Origin: DATBFX01 sp036558305
Lineage (GTDB): Bacteria > Chloroflexota > Chloroflexia > Thermomicrobiales > UBA6265
Direction of reading: 5' to 3'
Assembly (NCBI GenBank): GCA_036558305.1
Contig: DATBFX010000435.1
Location: forward strand, 1 to 18,617
DNA: 18,617 nt
This document shows, piece after piece, positions 8,947-16,344 of this stretch (its first letter is position 1; each line of letters begins with the position of its first letter). Below the pieces are notes generated by a model that worked only from the letters and a program-made list of their open reading frames with translations, had not been told where the DNA came from and did not search any database. The position numbers and the translations under genes were made by a program.

Positions 8947-8986
8947 AAGAAAAAGGCGGGAGTCAGGATGCTCACCTGCCCCCGCC
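8947..8986 (-). terminator. Intrinsic terminator after the DUF3105 gene, just before the M16 start
   Basis: Read on the minus strand, GGCGGG (8986-8981) pairs with CCCGCC (8960-8955). An inner CAGG/CCTG stem closes a TGAGCAT loop. TTTTTCTT follows immediately (8954-8947). This is the best textbook terminator in the window. It stands 32 nt beyond the DUF3105 stop and leaves only 20 nt before the M16 GTG. Confidence 0.8.
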
Positions 8987-9018
8987 GTGGCTCGAGGTCG
9001 CCGACGAGATGAGACTGG

Positions 9019-9825
9019 TCAGGAGACCGTATCCGAGGTGCCGCCGGTGCAGGCAGCGGCCTCCGGGCCCTTGTTCTTGAAATTGTTGATGAACCGTTCG
9101 AGGTCCTTGTCGTCCGGAGACTGGAGATCCAACTGCTTGTCCCAGGCGGAGGCGACAATCGGCGTCGGTTGATTGGCGTACGGACTGACGAGGATGTAAT
9201 CCTGGCTTTCGGCCAGGCCCTTTAGCTTGTCGATCTCTGACTGCGGCAGATCGGGTTTGTAGGTGATCCACACCGCGCCGTGTTCGAGCGAGTGGACCGC
9301 GTGACCGCTCCCGATCGGTTTGTCGTAGAAGCCGCAGTTCTGCCAGACCTGGGCGTGCGTGCCACCGACCGGCGGGTGTTTGTCCTGATCCGGCCAACCG
9401 TTGTAGTTGTCGTCGTGGCTACGGTCGGTCCAAACGGCGTCGGTGTAGCTGACGACGTTGGCCGGCATCTGGTTCTCGTCGTGATTCGCCGACGCTTGAT
9501 AGATGCCATACCCGATGGCGGCGATCAGGAGCACACCGATGACACCGAGCCCGATCCGGACGTAGAGTTTCTGCTTCTGCCGCTTCTCCGGCATCCGGCG
9601 CATATCTTCACGGCGCTTCTTGATCAGATCGGGTCTGCGCTCGGCCCGGCGTGCTTGGGCTTCGCCCGCGGTATTGACCGCTGCCGTGCCGCTTCGCCCC
9701 TTGCCCTTGACGACGGCGCCGGGTTTGGGATCGTAGGGACCGACGTGGCCGCTGCTCTTGCCGGTCTTGCCGTTTGCACCGGGGGCGGCTCCGGTCCCTT
9801 TTGGAGATGTCGGTGGGTTCGCCAT
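9019..9825 (-). CDS. DUF3105 family membrane-anchored protein
   Basis: The product has 268 residues. Residues 1-87 form a Lys/Arg/Gly-rich, probably disordered cytoplasmic segment. Residues 88-109 form one transmembrane helix (YVRIGLGVIGVLLIAAIGYG). The rest should lie outside the membrane and carries the DUF3105 signature: H150-PPVGGTH, W161-QNCGFYDKP, then H175, H178 and H182 in GHAVHSLEHGAVWITY. The clustered histidines and Cys164/Cys259 could bind metal or form a disulfide; that is inference, as the family function is not established to my knowledge. The ATG at 9825 is supported by GGAAGG five bases upstream. The gene is divergent from hicAB and followed by a strong terminator. Confidence 0.88.
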   Translation of the reverse strand: MANPPTSPKGTGAAPGANGKTGKSSGHVGPYDPKPGAVVKGKGRSGTAAVNTAGEAQARRAERRPDLIKKRREDMRRMPEKRQKQKLYVRIGLGVIGVLLIAAIGYGIYQASANHDENQMPANVVSYTDAVWTDRSHDDNYNGWPDQDKHPPVGGTHAQVWQNCGFYDKPIGSGHAVHSLEHGAVWITYKPDLPQSEIDKLKGLAESQDYILVSPYANQPTPIVASAWDKQLDLQSPDDKDLERFINNFKNKGPEAAACTGGTSDTVS

Positions 9826-9914
9826 GTTGACCTTCCGGCGATAGGTTGCCGTACCTCATCCTGCTCTTGCCGATGCGGTCGGGCGAGGACGCATCGTCTG
9901 ACGCTCGGGCACGG

Positions 9915-9924
9915 ATGATACCAT
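9915..9924. promoter_or_regulatory. Possible back-to-back -10 elements between DUF3105 and hicAB
   Basis: ATGATACCAT gives TATCAT when read on the minus strand (9920-9915, about 90 bp before the DUF3105 start) and TACCAT on the plus strand (9919-9924). TACCAT also occurs before rseP (16345-16350). No good -35 hexamer accompanies any of them, so these are weak candidates. Confidence 0.2.
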
Positions 9925-10000
9925 CTGGTCGACGGGGGGCCGTCGCTTGGCCCGCCGGCAGCCTCCGAACGCCGTCGCCGGGTTGGGGCCGCTCATAGTC

Positions 10001-10261
10001 ATGCTCGATGAATCGAAGGCGGCTGCTCATCAAGGCGCAGAACAGCCCGCACAGTCTGCGATTGAGGAATTTGTCGAACTGGTGAAGGCATTCGGGTTTG
10101 CATTCGACCGCACAAGGGGCAGCCACCACATTTTCCTGCGTCCTGGTGTTTCCGACATCATCAACATCCAGGAGAGGAGCGGGCAGGCCAAGGGGTATCA
10201 GGTTCGGCAGTTTCTGCGGATCGTGGAACGCCTCAACCTGACGCTTGAGGAGGACAAATGA
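10001..10261 (+). CDS. hicA: HicA-family mRNA interferase toxin with a frame-shifted N-terminus
   Basis: In the frame ending at 10261, EEFVELVKAFGFAFDRTRGSHHIF and GQAKGYQVRQFLRIVERLNL carry the HicA/YcfA fold. The family's catalytic histidine lies in GSHH. HicA degrades mRNA and is held by HicB. The open frame can start at ATG 10001, giving 86 residues whose first 21 do not look like the family. A second ATG at 10008, in another frame, reads MNRRRLLIKAQNSPHSLR and then would continue into EEFVELV if one T were added at TT 10062-10063 (Phe codon). That start fits the family from memory. So either a one-base deletion altered the N-terminus or the assembly lost a base. No Shine-Dalgarno is seen; CATAGT (9994-9999) could permit a leaderless transcript. 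Base composition is less GC-rich than the neighbours. Confidence 0.75.
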   Translation: MLDESKAAAHQGAEQPAQSAIEEFVELVKAFGFAFDRTRGSHHIFLRPGVSDIINIQERSGQAKGYQVRQFLRIVERLNLTLEEDK

Positions 10262-10479
10262 AGGAGTACCACATCAACCTCTTCTACAGCGAAGAGGACG
10301 AGGGATGGATTGCCGACATCCCAGACCTGAGCATGTGTTCGGCTTTCGGGGATACGCCGGCTGAAGCATTGGCTGAACTCGGAGTAGCGAAGTCGGCCTG
10401 GATCGAGGCCGCCCTCGCGAACGGCCGCCCGATTCCAGAACCAAGATACCGTCCAGTGATCTATCAGGCGGCGTATTGA
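10258..10479 (+). CDS. hicB: HicB-family antitoxin
   Basis: The product has 73 residues. MKEYHINLFYSEEDEGWIADIPDLSMCSAFGDTPAEAL is the typical HicB partial RNase-H-like fold that binds and blocks HicA. The tail NGRPIPEPRYRP is typical of the short HicB type. No C-terminal helix-turn-helix or ribbon-helix-helix is present, so DNA binding by this protein alone is doubtful. Its ATG overlaps the hicA stop as ATGA, indicating translational coupling. The gene ends 30 bp before the convergent glyS stop; only a weak 5-bp stem lies between them. Confidence 0.88.
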   Translation: MKEYHINLFYSEEDEGWIADIPDLSMCSAFGDTPAEALAELGVAKSAWIEAALANGRPIPEPRYRPVIYQAAY

Positions 10480-10509
10480 CGGACTCGGACGGTTTGGCTT
10501 CCGTCGCGC

Positions 10510-11925
10510 TCAACCAACCCGCTCGCGCACGTACCCCGCGACCTCGGCAAGGGCGATGCGCTCCTGGGACGTCGTATCGCGGTCGCGGACGGTGACCGCT
10601 TTGTCGTCCAACGTGTCGTAGTCGATCGTGAAGCAAAACGGCGTACCTGCTTCGTCCTGGCGGCGGTAGCGCTTGCCGATGTTGCCGGTTTCGTCGTAGT
10701 CGACGAGGTACGGCGTGTCGGCTTGGATCTGGTCGAAGAGCCCGCGCGCGACCTCGGTCAACTCCGGTTTCTTCATCAGCGGCAGAATCGCCGCCTTGTA
10801 GGGCGCGACCTTCGGGGACAGGCGAAGGAAGACGCGCGTGTCGGGTTTGCCGTTGACGTCGACGGTCGCCTCTTCGTCGTACGCGTCGAGGAGCAGAACG
10901 AGCAAGGTGCGGTCGACACCGAAGGTCGGTTCGACCACGTGGGGGATGTAGCGGGTTCCGGCTTCCTGGTCGAAGTAAGTCAAGTCCTGGCCGCTGTACT
11001 CCTGATGGCGAGAGAGATCGTAATCGGTGCGGTTGGCGAGCCCGTAGAGTTCCTTCCATCCCATGCCCGGGAAGTCGTACTCGAAGTCGACCGTCCTGCT
11101 GGAGTAGTGCGAAAGCTGCTCCTTCGCATGTTCGCGAACCCTGACGCGTTCGGAGGTGAGACCGATCAACTCTATCCAGGAACGCATTGCGCCAATCCAC
11201 TCTTCGAAGGCGCGGGATCCATCGTCGGGTTTCACGAAGTACTCGATCTCCATAATCTCGAACTCGACGTCGCGGAAGATGAAATTGCCCGGGGTGATTT
11301 CGTTCCGGAACGACTTGCCGATCTGGGCGATGCCGAACGGGAGCTTGACACGGGCGGTGTTGAGGATGTTCTTGTACTGGACGAACATCGCCTGCGCCGT
11401 CTCCGGCCGCAGGTAGACCTGGACACCGGTCTCCTCGACCGGCCCGATCGTCGTCCGGAACATCATGTTGAACTGGCGAGCGTCGGTCAACGTTCGGTTG
11501 CCGCAGACGGGGCACGCCAGGTTCGCTTCGCGCAGGATGGCGCTCATCTCCTCGGGCGTCTTGCCTTCGGCGTGGACCCCGAGCTTCTCCTCGATCAGGT
11601 GGTCGGCGCGGAACCGGCTCTTGCAGGTCTTGCAGTCGACGAGCGGATCGTTGAAGTTGACGACGTGACCCGACGCTTCCCACACGCGCGGATGCATCAG
11701 GATGCCGCCGTCGAGACCGACCATGTCGCGCCGCCGGTGGACGAAGGTCCGCCACCAGAGTTGCTTGACGTTGTTCTTCAATTCGACGCCGAGCGGCCCG
11801 TAGTCCCAGGTGTTGGCGAGTCCGCCGTAGATGTCGGAACCGGGAAACACGAAACCACGCCGCTTGCTGAGCGCGGCGATCTTGTCCATCGTCGCCGCGC
11901 GGATCGCTTGTGTCTGGGTTGTCAA
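10510..11925 (-). CDS. glyS: Glycine--tRNA ligase, dimeric (alpha2) class II type
   Basis: The enzyme charges tRNA-Gly with glycine in the cytoplasm. With the TTG start at 11925 it has 471 residues, the normal size of the alpha2 bacterial/archaeal type rather than the alpha-beta type. Visible features are the N-terminal KRRGFVFPGSDIYGG, a zinc knuckle C98-x2-C101 and C138-x2-C141, YLRPETAQ (171-178), class II motif 2 (IGKSFRNEITPGNFIFRD, 202-219), motif 3 (GVDRTLLVLL, 336-345), and a C-terminal anticodon-binding domain from about residue 370. TTG 11925 is preferred over the upstream ATG at 11958 because GGAGAG lies six bases before it. The gap to the upstream recombinase gene is 36 nt and contains a short GCCGGT/ACCGGC hairpin over that gene's stop, so the two are probably co-transcribed. 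Confidence 0.95.
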   Translation of the reverse strand: MTTQTQAIRAATMDKIAALSKRRGFVFPGSDIYGGLANTWDYGPLGVELKNNVKQLWWRTFVHRRRDMVGLDGGILMHPRVWEASGHVVNFNDPLVDCKTCKSRFRADHLIEEKLGVHAEGKTPEEMSAILREANLACPVCGNRTLTDARQFNMMFRTTIGPVEETGVQVYLRPETAQAMFVQYKNILNTARVKLPFGIAQIGKSFRNEITPGNFIFRDVEFEIMEIEYFVKPDDGSRAFEEWIGAMRSWIELIGLTSERVRVREHAKEQLSHYSSRTVDFEYDFPGMGWKELYGLANRTDYDLSRHQEYSGQDLTYFDQEAGTRYIPHVVEPTFGVDRTLLVLLLDAYDEEATVDVNGKPDTRVFLRLSPKVAPYKAAILPLMKKPELTEVARGLFDQIQADTPYLVDYDETGNIGKRYRRQDEAGTPFCFTIDYDTLDDKAVTVRDRDTTSQERIALAEVAGYVRERVG

Positions 11926-11961
11926 GTGTTGCTCTCCGTCAATGCCGGTTCCGACCACCGG

Positions 11962-12936
11962 CTAGGCTTCCGCGCCAGACGTGACGACGGTCGACTCTCG
12001 TGGGTGGTACTCCGTGTCCGGTTGCCCGATGCCCGACGATTCGACCACGATCGGCGTCTCGCCGACCCGGACGAGGCGGCGGTAGACCTGAGTCGTCGAG
12101 ATGCTGACGTGCCCAAGGAGGTGCTGCACGTCGCGAAGTTCGGTCCCGTCTTTGAGCGCATGGGTCGCAAAGGAATGGCGCAACGTGTGCGGCGTGATGT
12201 CGCCGATCTGGGCCTGCTCGGCGTACGACTTTAGGATCAGCCAGAATCCCTGGCGGGTCAGCCGGCTGCCGCGGTGGTTGAGAAACAGCGCCGGTGTATC
12301 GCCGAGCGCGAGGGAGATCCGACCATCCTGGACGTAGTGCTTCAGGGCTTCGACCGCGCTGGTGCGCAAGGGGACGGTGCGCTGACGTCCCGCCTTACCG
12401 GTGCAACAGACGGTGGCGCCGTCGGTGTCGACGTCGTCGACGTCGAGCGAGACCAGTTCGCTGACGCGCATCCCCGTCGAATACAGCGTTTCGAGCATCG
12501 CCAGATCGCGCAGTCCCTCGGGGCGGCGTGCCGCGGCCTGGCGGGCGGGTTGTTCGAGCAGCAGCGCGACTTCGGCCGGCGAGATCGCCCGCGGCACGTA
12601 CTTGTCGACTTTGGGCGAGGCGACGTTGGCCGCCGGGTCGGCACGCATCACGCCTTCGTCCAGCAGGAAGTGGCAAAACGACTTGATCGCCGCGGTCTTG
12701 CGCGCCACCGTCGAGGAGGCGTAATCGCGCCCGCGGAGATAGAGCAGGAAGACCGACAGGTGGCCATCGGTGAGCTCGGTCCAGGCTGCCACCGGGGGCT
12801 GCCGATCGTCGGCGGGCGGATCTTGCAAGTACCCGATGAACTGGCCGAGATCGTTGCGGTAGGCCGAAATCGTGTTGGCCGAGAACCCCCGCTCCGTTCC
12901 GAGGATATCGAGAAATCGATCGACCGCGTCCTGCAT
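11962..12936 (-). CDS. Tyrosine recombinase, XerC/XerD type
   Basis: This is a site-specific recombinase of the Xer family, which resolves chromosome dimers at dif sites. From ATG 12936 it has 324 residues. The N-terminal SAM-like domain is visible (FLDILGTERGFSANTISAYRNDLGQF). The full catalytic set is present: R157 (STGMRVSEL), K181 (TGKAGRQRTVPL), H250 and R253 (TPHTLRHSFATH), H276 (LLGHVSIS) and the nucleophile Y285 (TTQVY). About 39 residues follow Y285, longer than usual, and the usual TH after the tyrosine is RR here. ATG 12936 follows GGGGGTTCAG and is preferred to ATG 12954. The longer open frame to 13296 runs inside ald and is not used. Its position between ald and glyS suggests a host gene, not a mobile element. 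Whether it is XerC, XerD or a single Xer cannot be decided. Confidence 0.92.
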   Translation of the reverse strand: MQDAVDRFLDILGTERGFSANTISAYRNDLGQFIGYLQDPPADDRQPPVAAWTELTDGHLSVFLLYLRGRDYASSTVARKTAAIKSFCHFLLDEGVMRADPAANVASPKVDKYVPRAISPAEVALLLEQPARQAAARRPEGLRDLAMLETLYSTGMRVSELVSLDVDDVDTDGATVCCTGKAGRQRTVPLRTSAVEALKHYVQDGRISLALGDTPALFLNHRGSRLTRQGFWLILKSYAEQAQIGDITPHTLRHSFATHALKDGTELRDVQHLLGHVSISTTQVYRRLVRVGETPIVVESSGIGQPDTEYHPRESTVVTSGAEA

Positions 12937-13001
12937 CTGAACCCCCACCTGCATGCATCGGCCCCGCCGCGACACTCCCCCAAGGGGCGCACGCGCCCGG
13001 A

Positions 13002-14114
13002 TCACGCGGCGGCTTGCCAGGGTTGGTACGGCAACCCAAATGCTTCGGCGACCGCCTCGTAGGTGACGACACCGTTGAGTACGTTGATCCCCTGGGCAAG
13101 CGTCGGATCGTCTTCGGCCGCTCGTTCCAGACCGTGGTCGGCCAGCTCGAGCGCGTACGGCAGCGTCACGTTCGAAAGCGCCAGCGTACTGGTGCGTGGC
13201 ACCGCACCCGGCATGTTGGTGACACAGTAATGGATGACCTCGTCGACGAGATACGTCGGATCGCTGTGGGAAGTCGGGTGAGCCGTCTCGATGCATCCCC
13301 CCTGATCGATGGCGACGTCGACGACGACCGAACCGGTGCGCATCGACCCGACCATCTCGCGCGAGACGAGTTTGGGCGCTTTGGCGCCGGCGATCAAGAC
13401 GCCGCCGACGACCAGATCGGCTTCACGCACGGCATCGCCGACGTTGTGCTTGTTCGAAGCCAGCGTGTGCGACCGCCCGTGCAAGAGCAGATCGAGTTGC
13501 CGCAGGCGATCGACGTTGCGATCGATGACGGTGACGTTCGCTCCCATGCCGAGCGCGATCTGGGCGGCATTCGTCCCCACCACGCCGCCGCCGATGACGA
13601 CGACGTTGGCGCCGGGCACCCCCGGCACGCCGCCGAGGAGCATGCCGCGTCCGCCCTGCGTCCGCTCCAGGTAGTGGGCACCGACCTGGACGGCCATCCT
13701 GCCCGCGACCTCGCTCATCGGCGTCAGCAACGGGAGTGATCCGTTGGCGAGTTGGACGGTCTCGTAGGCGACCGCCTTGACCCGCCGGCGCATCAGGGCC
13801 CGCGTCTGCGCTTCGTCCGCCGCGAGATGGAGATAGGTGAAAAGGAGTTGATCAGGTCGGAGCAGATCGTATTCGGCCGGCACCGGTTCCTTGACCTTGA
13901 CGATCATCTCGGCGCGGGCGAAGACCTCGCTATGGCTGGCGACCAGTTCGGCTCCGGCCCGTTCGTACTCCGGATCGGCAAAGCCGCTGCCGGCGCCCGC
14001 GGCCCGCTCAACCAGGACCCGGTGACCCCGCGTCACGAATTCGGTGACGCCGGCGGGAGTGGTGGAGACCCGGTTTTCCCGGTCTTTGACCTCCTTCGGT
14101 ACGCCAACGATCAT
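13002..14114 (-). CDS. ald: Alanine dehydrogenase
   Basis: This NAD-dependent enzyme interconverts L-alanine and pyruvate plus ammonia in the cytoplasm. The 370 residues match the family length. The start MIVGVPKEVKDRENRVSTTP is characteristic. Substrate and catalytic residues are at the positions known from characterised enzymes: R15, K75 (KVKEP), H96 (TYLHLA) and D270 (VDVAIDQGGCIET). The Rossmann loop is VVVIGGGVVGTNAAQIALGMGANVTVID (171-198), and N300 lies in VTNMPGAVPRTST. ATG 14114 has GGGG nine bases upstream. It is the first gene of the probable ald-xer-glyS transcript; the spacing to the recombinase ATG is 65 nt. A strong 10-bp hairpin lies in its leader (14145-14167). Confidence 0.96.
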   Translation of the reverse strand: MIVGVPKEVKDRENRVSTTPAGVTEFVTRGHRVLVERAAGAGSGFADPEYERAGAELVASHSEVFARAEMIVKVKEPVPAEYDLLRPDQLLFTYLHLAADEAQTRALMRRRVKAVAYETVQLANGSLPLLTPMSEVAGRMAVQVGAHYLERTQGGRGMLLGGVPGVPGANVVVIGGGVVGTNAAQIALGMGANVTVIDRNVDRLRQLDLLLHGRSHTLASNKHNVGDAVREADLVVGGVLIAGAKAPKLVSREMVGSMRTGSVVVDVAIDQGGCIETAHPTSHSDPTYLVDEVIHYCVTNMPGAVPRTSTLALSNVTLPYALELADHGLERAAEDDPTLAQGINVLNGVVTYEAVAEAFGLPYQPWQAAA

Positions 14115-14144
14115 CGATCGGAACCCCTCGTGCGTCGCCGTCCG

Positions 14145-14167
14145 GCCGATCGCGCGACGCGATCGGC
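14145..14167 (-). promoter_or_regulatory. Hairpin in the ald leader
   Basis: GCCGATCGCG (14145-14154) and CGCGATCGGC (14158-14167) are perfect inverted complements around a 3-nt loop. The hairpin starts 30 nt upstream of the ald start codon and would lie in its 5' untranslated region. There is no T-run after it on the minus strand (GGCCGGACG), so it is not a plain terminator. A protein-binding operator or RNA structure is possible; the role is not known. Confidence 0.4.
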
Positions 14168-14216
14168 TCGCTCCGGTCCCATGGGCTTGGCGACCATGCT
14201 CCGCCAGTGCGCCGGC

Positions 14217-14247
14217 ATTCTAACATAACGCGTCGGATGTCCGGACA
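14217..14247 (-). promoter_or_regulatory. Candidate ald promoter with palindromic site
   Basis: On the minus strand TAGAAT (14222-14217) matches five of six bases of the -10 consensus. It is part of an AT-rich island (TTATGTTAGAAT) in GC-rich DNA, about 100 bp before the ald start. A perfect 10-bp palindrome TGTCCGGACA (14238-14247) lies where the -35 region would be, and no TTGACA-like hexamer is present. An activator- or repressor-bound promoter would fit. The evidence is position and base pattern only. Confidence 0.35.
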
Positions 14248-14405
14248 CATTGAGGGCGCCCGCCGGCCGCTTTCGCGGACGCGTTTGAGCCCTGCGTTCG
14301 GCCGGATGCCTCAAGAACGGGTATGCGCTATCGTTGGGGCGAACACGTTTTGGGCGGCCAATGACCGGGCATTCCCAGTTCGACGGAGTGCAGGAGATCT
14401 GTGAC

Positions 14406-16223
14406 TTGAAGGCGACGCGGGTTTCGCGCAACCGGCTACCCCTGGGGTTCTTGCTGGCGATCATTCTTGTGCTGGCGGCGTGCGGCGGGAGCGACAAGAA
14501 GTCGACGCCGACGGCGGTCGTCCAATCGACGCCGACCCCCGCACCGACGGTGGCCGCGAGTCCCCCGCCGAATTGCGCGACGCCACACGCATCGCCGGTT
14601 GCCTCCCCCCAAGCGTCGCCCGTCGCCGCGGCTTCGATGTCGCGCGAGGAATTCCAGTGCCAGGTTCTCACCACGTTCCCGATGACACCGGCGGCGCACA
14701 AGGGGGGCACGGTCGTTCTCGGTGAATCCGGCGACATCAGCACCCTCAACGGTCTGCTTGCCCGCGACACACCGACCCTCTACATCACCGGCGCGATCTA
14801 CGAGGGACTGATCGGACTGAGCCCGGTCGACGGCAGAATCGTGCCGAGTCTGGCCGACTCCTGGGATGTCTCGCCGGACGGACTCACCTACACGTTTCAT
14901 CTCAACAAGAAAGCGAAGTGGCACGACGGCGTCGATTTCACCGCGGACGACGTCGCCTTCAGCTTCGACGCCGCGCTCGACCCGAACACCGGAACGGTTT
15001 TCCGCACGATCCTTCACGACGCGGTCGAGTCCTATCGCGTGATCGATCCCGATACCTTCGAAATCAAGGCACGGGACCGTCTGGTGACGTTTATGACCGA
15101 GGGCGTCGGTTCGGTCACCATCATGCCGAAACACATCTGGCAGAACGTCGGATTCGATGCCTGGTCGTTCGACGGCGGCAGCACCGGCAAGGACCCCTCG
15201 CGCGTGATCGGCACCGGCCCGTTCAAGTTCAAAGAGTGGGTCCAGGGAGACCACGTGACGATCGTGCGGAACGACGACTACTACGACGTCGTCCCCAACA
15301 TCGATGCGCTCACCTTGCAGGTGCAACCGAATGCGGAATCGGCGGTCCTGGCGCTGCAGAACAAAGCGATCGACGTCCTCGAGGTCATTCCTCCCGAGCA
15401 GACCGAAGCGGTGCAAAACACGCCGGGCATGAAGGTCGACATCTACGACTTCAACGAAGCCACCCAGTACGTGTTCAATCTCGATCCCGCGCGGACGACA
15501 CTCTTCACCGACCCGGCGGTCCGGCAGGCGCTCTACTATGCCCTCGATCGCAATTCGATCACCAAGAACATCTACCTCGGCTTCGGAGAACCGGCAGTTG
15601 GCACCCAGCCGCCGCTGTCGCCGGGATACGCCCCGGACCAGGTGACGCCGGACTACGCCTTCGATCCTGCAAAGGCCAAGCAAATGCTGGCCGACGCGGG
15701 TTGGACCGACTCGAACGGCGACGGCGTGGTCGACAAAGACGGCCAGAAAATGAAATTCGAATTGATCTACCAGAGCGGTGCGACGGTGGTCGACCAACTC
15801 GTCTCCTACATGCAGGAGGCGTGGAAAGCGGTCGGCGTCGACATGGAACCGCGTGCGACCTCCGACATGCTGAGCATCCTGGACAAGCACGACTTCGAGA
15901 TGGCCCTGCTGGCCTTCCAACTGGGCACCGACGGCAGCCAGACCATCCTCTATTCGTGCAGCGCCTACGACAACGGTCTCAACTTCGGCAAGTTCTGCGA
16001 CCAGAATTGGGACGCCCTCGACCAACAGCAGCGGCGGGAATTCGATCCCGCCAAGCGCGGCGATCTCCTGGTCCAACAGTCGGAGATCGTCTGGCAACAG
16101 CAACCGGTCGGCATGATTCGCTTCGGCGTCGCCCGCACCGGCTACAACATTCGCCTCCACAACTTCTATCCCAACGGCTACGGCTTCCTTTGGAGCCTGC
16201 CGTACGTCTGGGTCGACGGTTAG
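14406..16223 (+). CDS. ABC transporter substrate-binding lipoprotein, family 5 (peptide/nickel type)
   Basis: The product has 605 residues. It has a lipoprotein signal peptide with lipobox LAAC, the acylated cysteine at residue 26, and then a Ser/Thr/Pro/Ala-rich linker to about residue 77 that should span the wall. The mature domain starts near residue 98 with GGTVVLGESGDISTLNGLLARDTPT. It continues with the family signature IYEGLIGLSPVDGRIVPSLADSWDVSPDGLTYTFHL and KAKWHDGVDFTADDV. The family binds oligopeptides, nickel or other solutes outside the membrane and hands them to an ABC permease. No permease or ATPase gene is present on either side, so the partner is elsewhere or outside the window. 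TTG 14406 is chosen because AGGAG lies nine bases upstream; an in-frame ATG at 14361 would put extra residues before the signal peptide. The ligand cannot be predicted. Confidence 0.93.
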   Translation: MKATRVSRNRLPLGFLLAIILVLAACGGSDKKSTPTAVVQSTPTPAPTVAASPPPNCATPHASPVASPQASPVAAASMSREEFQCQVLTTFPMTPAAHKGGTVVLGESGDISTLNGLLARDTPTLYITGAIYEGLIGLSPVDGRIVPSLADSWDVSPDGLTYTFHLNKKAKWHDGVDFTADDVAFSFDAALDPNTGTVFRTILHDAVESYRVIDPDTFEIKARDRLVTFMTEGVGSVTIMPKHIWQNVGFDAWSFDGGSTGKDPSRVIGTGPFKFKEWVQGDHVTIVRNDDYYDVVPNIDALTLQVQPNAESAVLALQNKAIDVLEVIPPEQTEAVQNTPGMKVDIYDFNEATQYVFNLDPARTTLFTDPAVRQALYYALDRNSITKNIYLGFGEPAVGTQPPLSPGYAPDQVTPDYAFDPAKAKQMLADAGWTDSNGDGVVDKDGQKMKFELIYQSGATVVDQLVSYMQEAWKAVGVDMEPRATSDMLSILDKHDFEMALLAFQLGTDGSQTILYSCSAYDNGLNFGKFCDQNWDALDQQQRREFDPAKRGDLLVQQSEIVWQQQPVGMIRFGVARTGYNIRLHNFYPNGYGFLWSLPYVWVDG

Positions 16224-16333
16224 ACGGACAGACGGACAGACGGGCAGACGGACAAAAGAGTCGTCGGTCGCCGAAATACTCAGCCCTCAGTCCTCAGCAC
16301 TTATTCGTCTGTCCGTCTGTCCGTCTGTCCGTC
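16223..16333. repeat. Hairpin element made of 8-nt tandem repeats (4 left, 3 right)
   Basis: The left arm is four tandem copies of GACGGACA (16223-16254; the third has G for A), beginning at the last base of the lipoprotein stop codon. The right arm is three copies of TGTCCGTC (16310-16333), the inverted complement. About 27 bp can pair, with one G-U pair in RNA. The 50-odd-nt loop holds a separate run of three heptamers CTCAGCC, CTCAGTC and CTCAGCA (16280-16300). There is no T-run after it. It may act as a 3' stabiliser, terminator or repeat element. Confidence 0.75.
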
Positions 16334-16344
16334 TCGTCGGGTGG

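Noticed and set aside
10488..10505. Small hairpin GACGG/CCGTC between hicB and glyS as a bidirectional terminator
   Set aside because: Only five base pairs and no T-run on either strand.
10723..12234. 503-residue plus-strand open frame opposite glyS and the recombinase
   Set aside because: Spans the antisense of two clearly real genes and has no family features.
12937..13296. Extended N-terminus of the recombinase frame, giving 444 residues
   Set aside because: The extra part lies inside ald, is Arg/Gly-rich and unlike the family; ATG 12936 with a purine-rich site gives the normal Xer N-terminus.
14217..14247. Possible dif site: minus-strand TTATGTTA resembles the XerD half-site TTATGTTAAAT, near a Xer gene
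   Set aside because: The matching XerC half-site is absent (only about 4 of 11 bases fit), so this is better read as an AT-rich promoter element.
14436..16160. 574-residue minus-strand open frame opposite the binding lipoprotein
   Set aside because: Antisense shadow; the plus-strand frame has a lipobox, linker and family signature.
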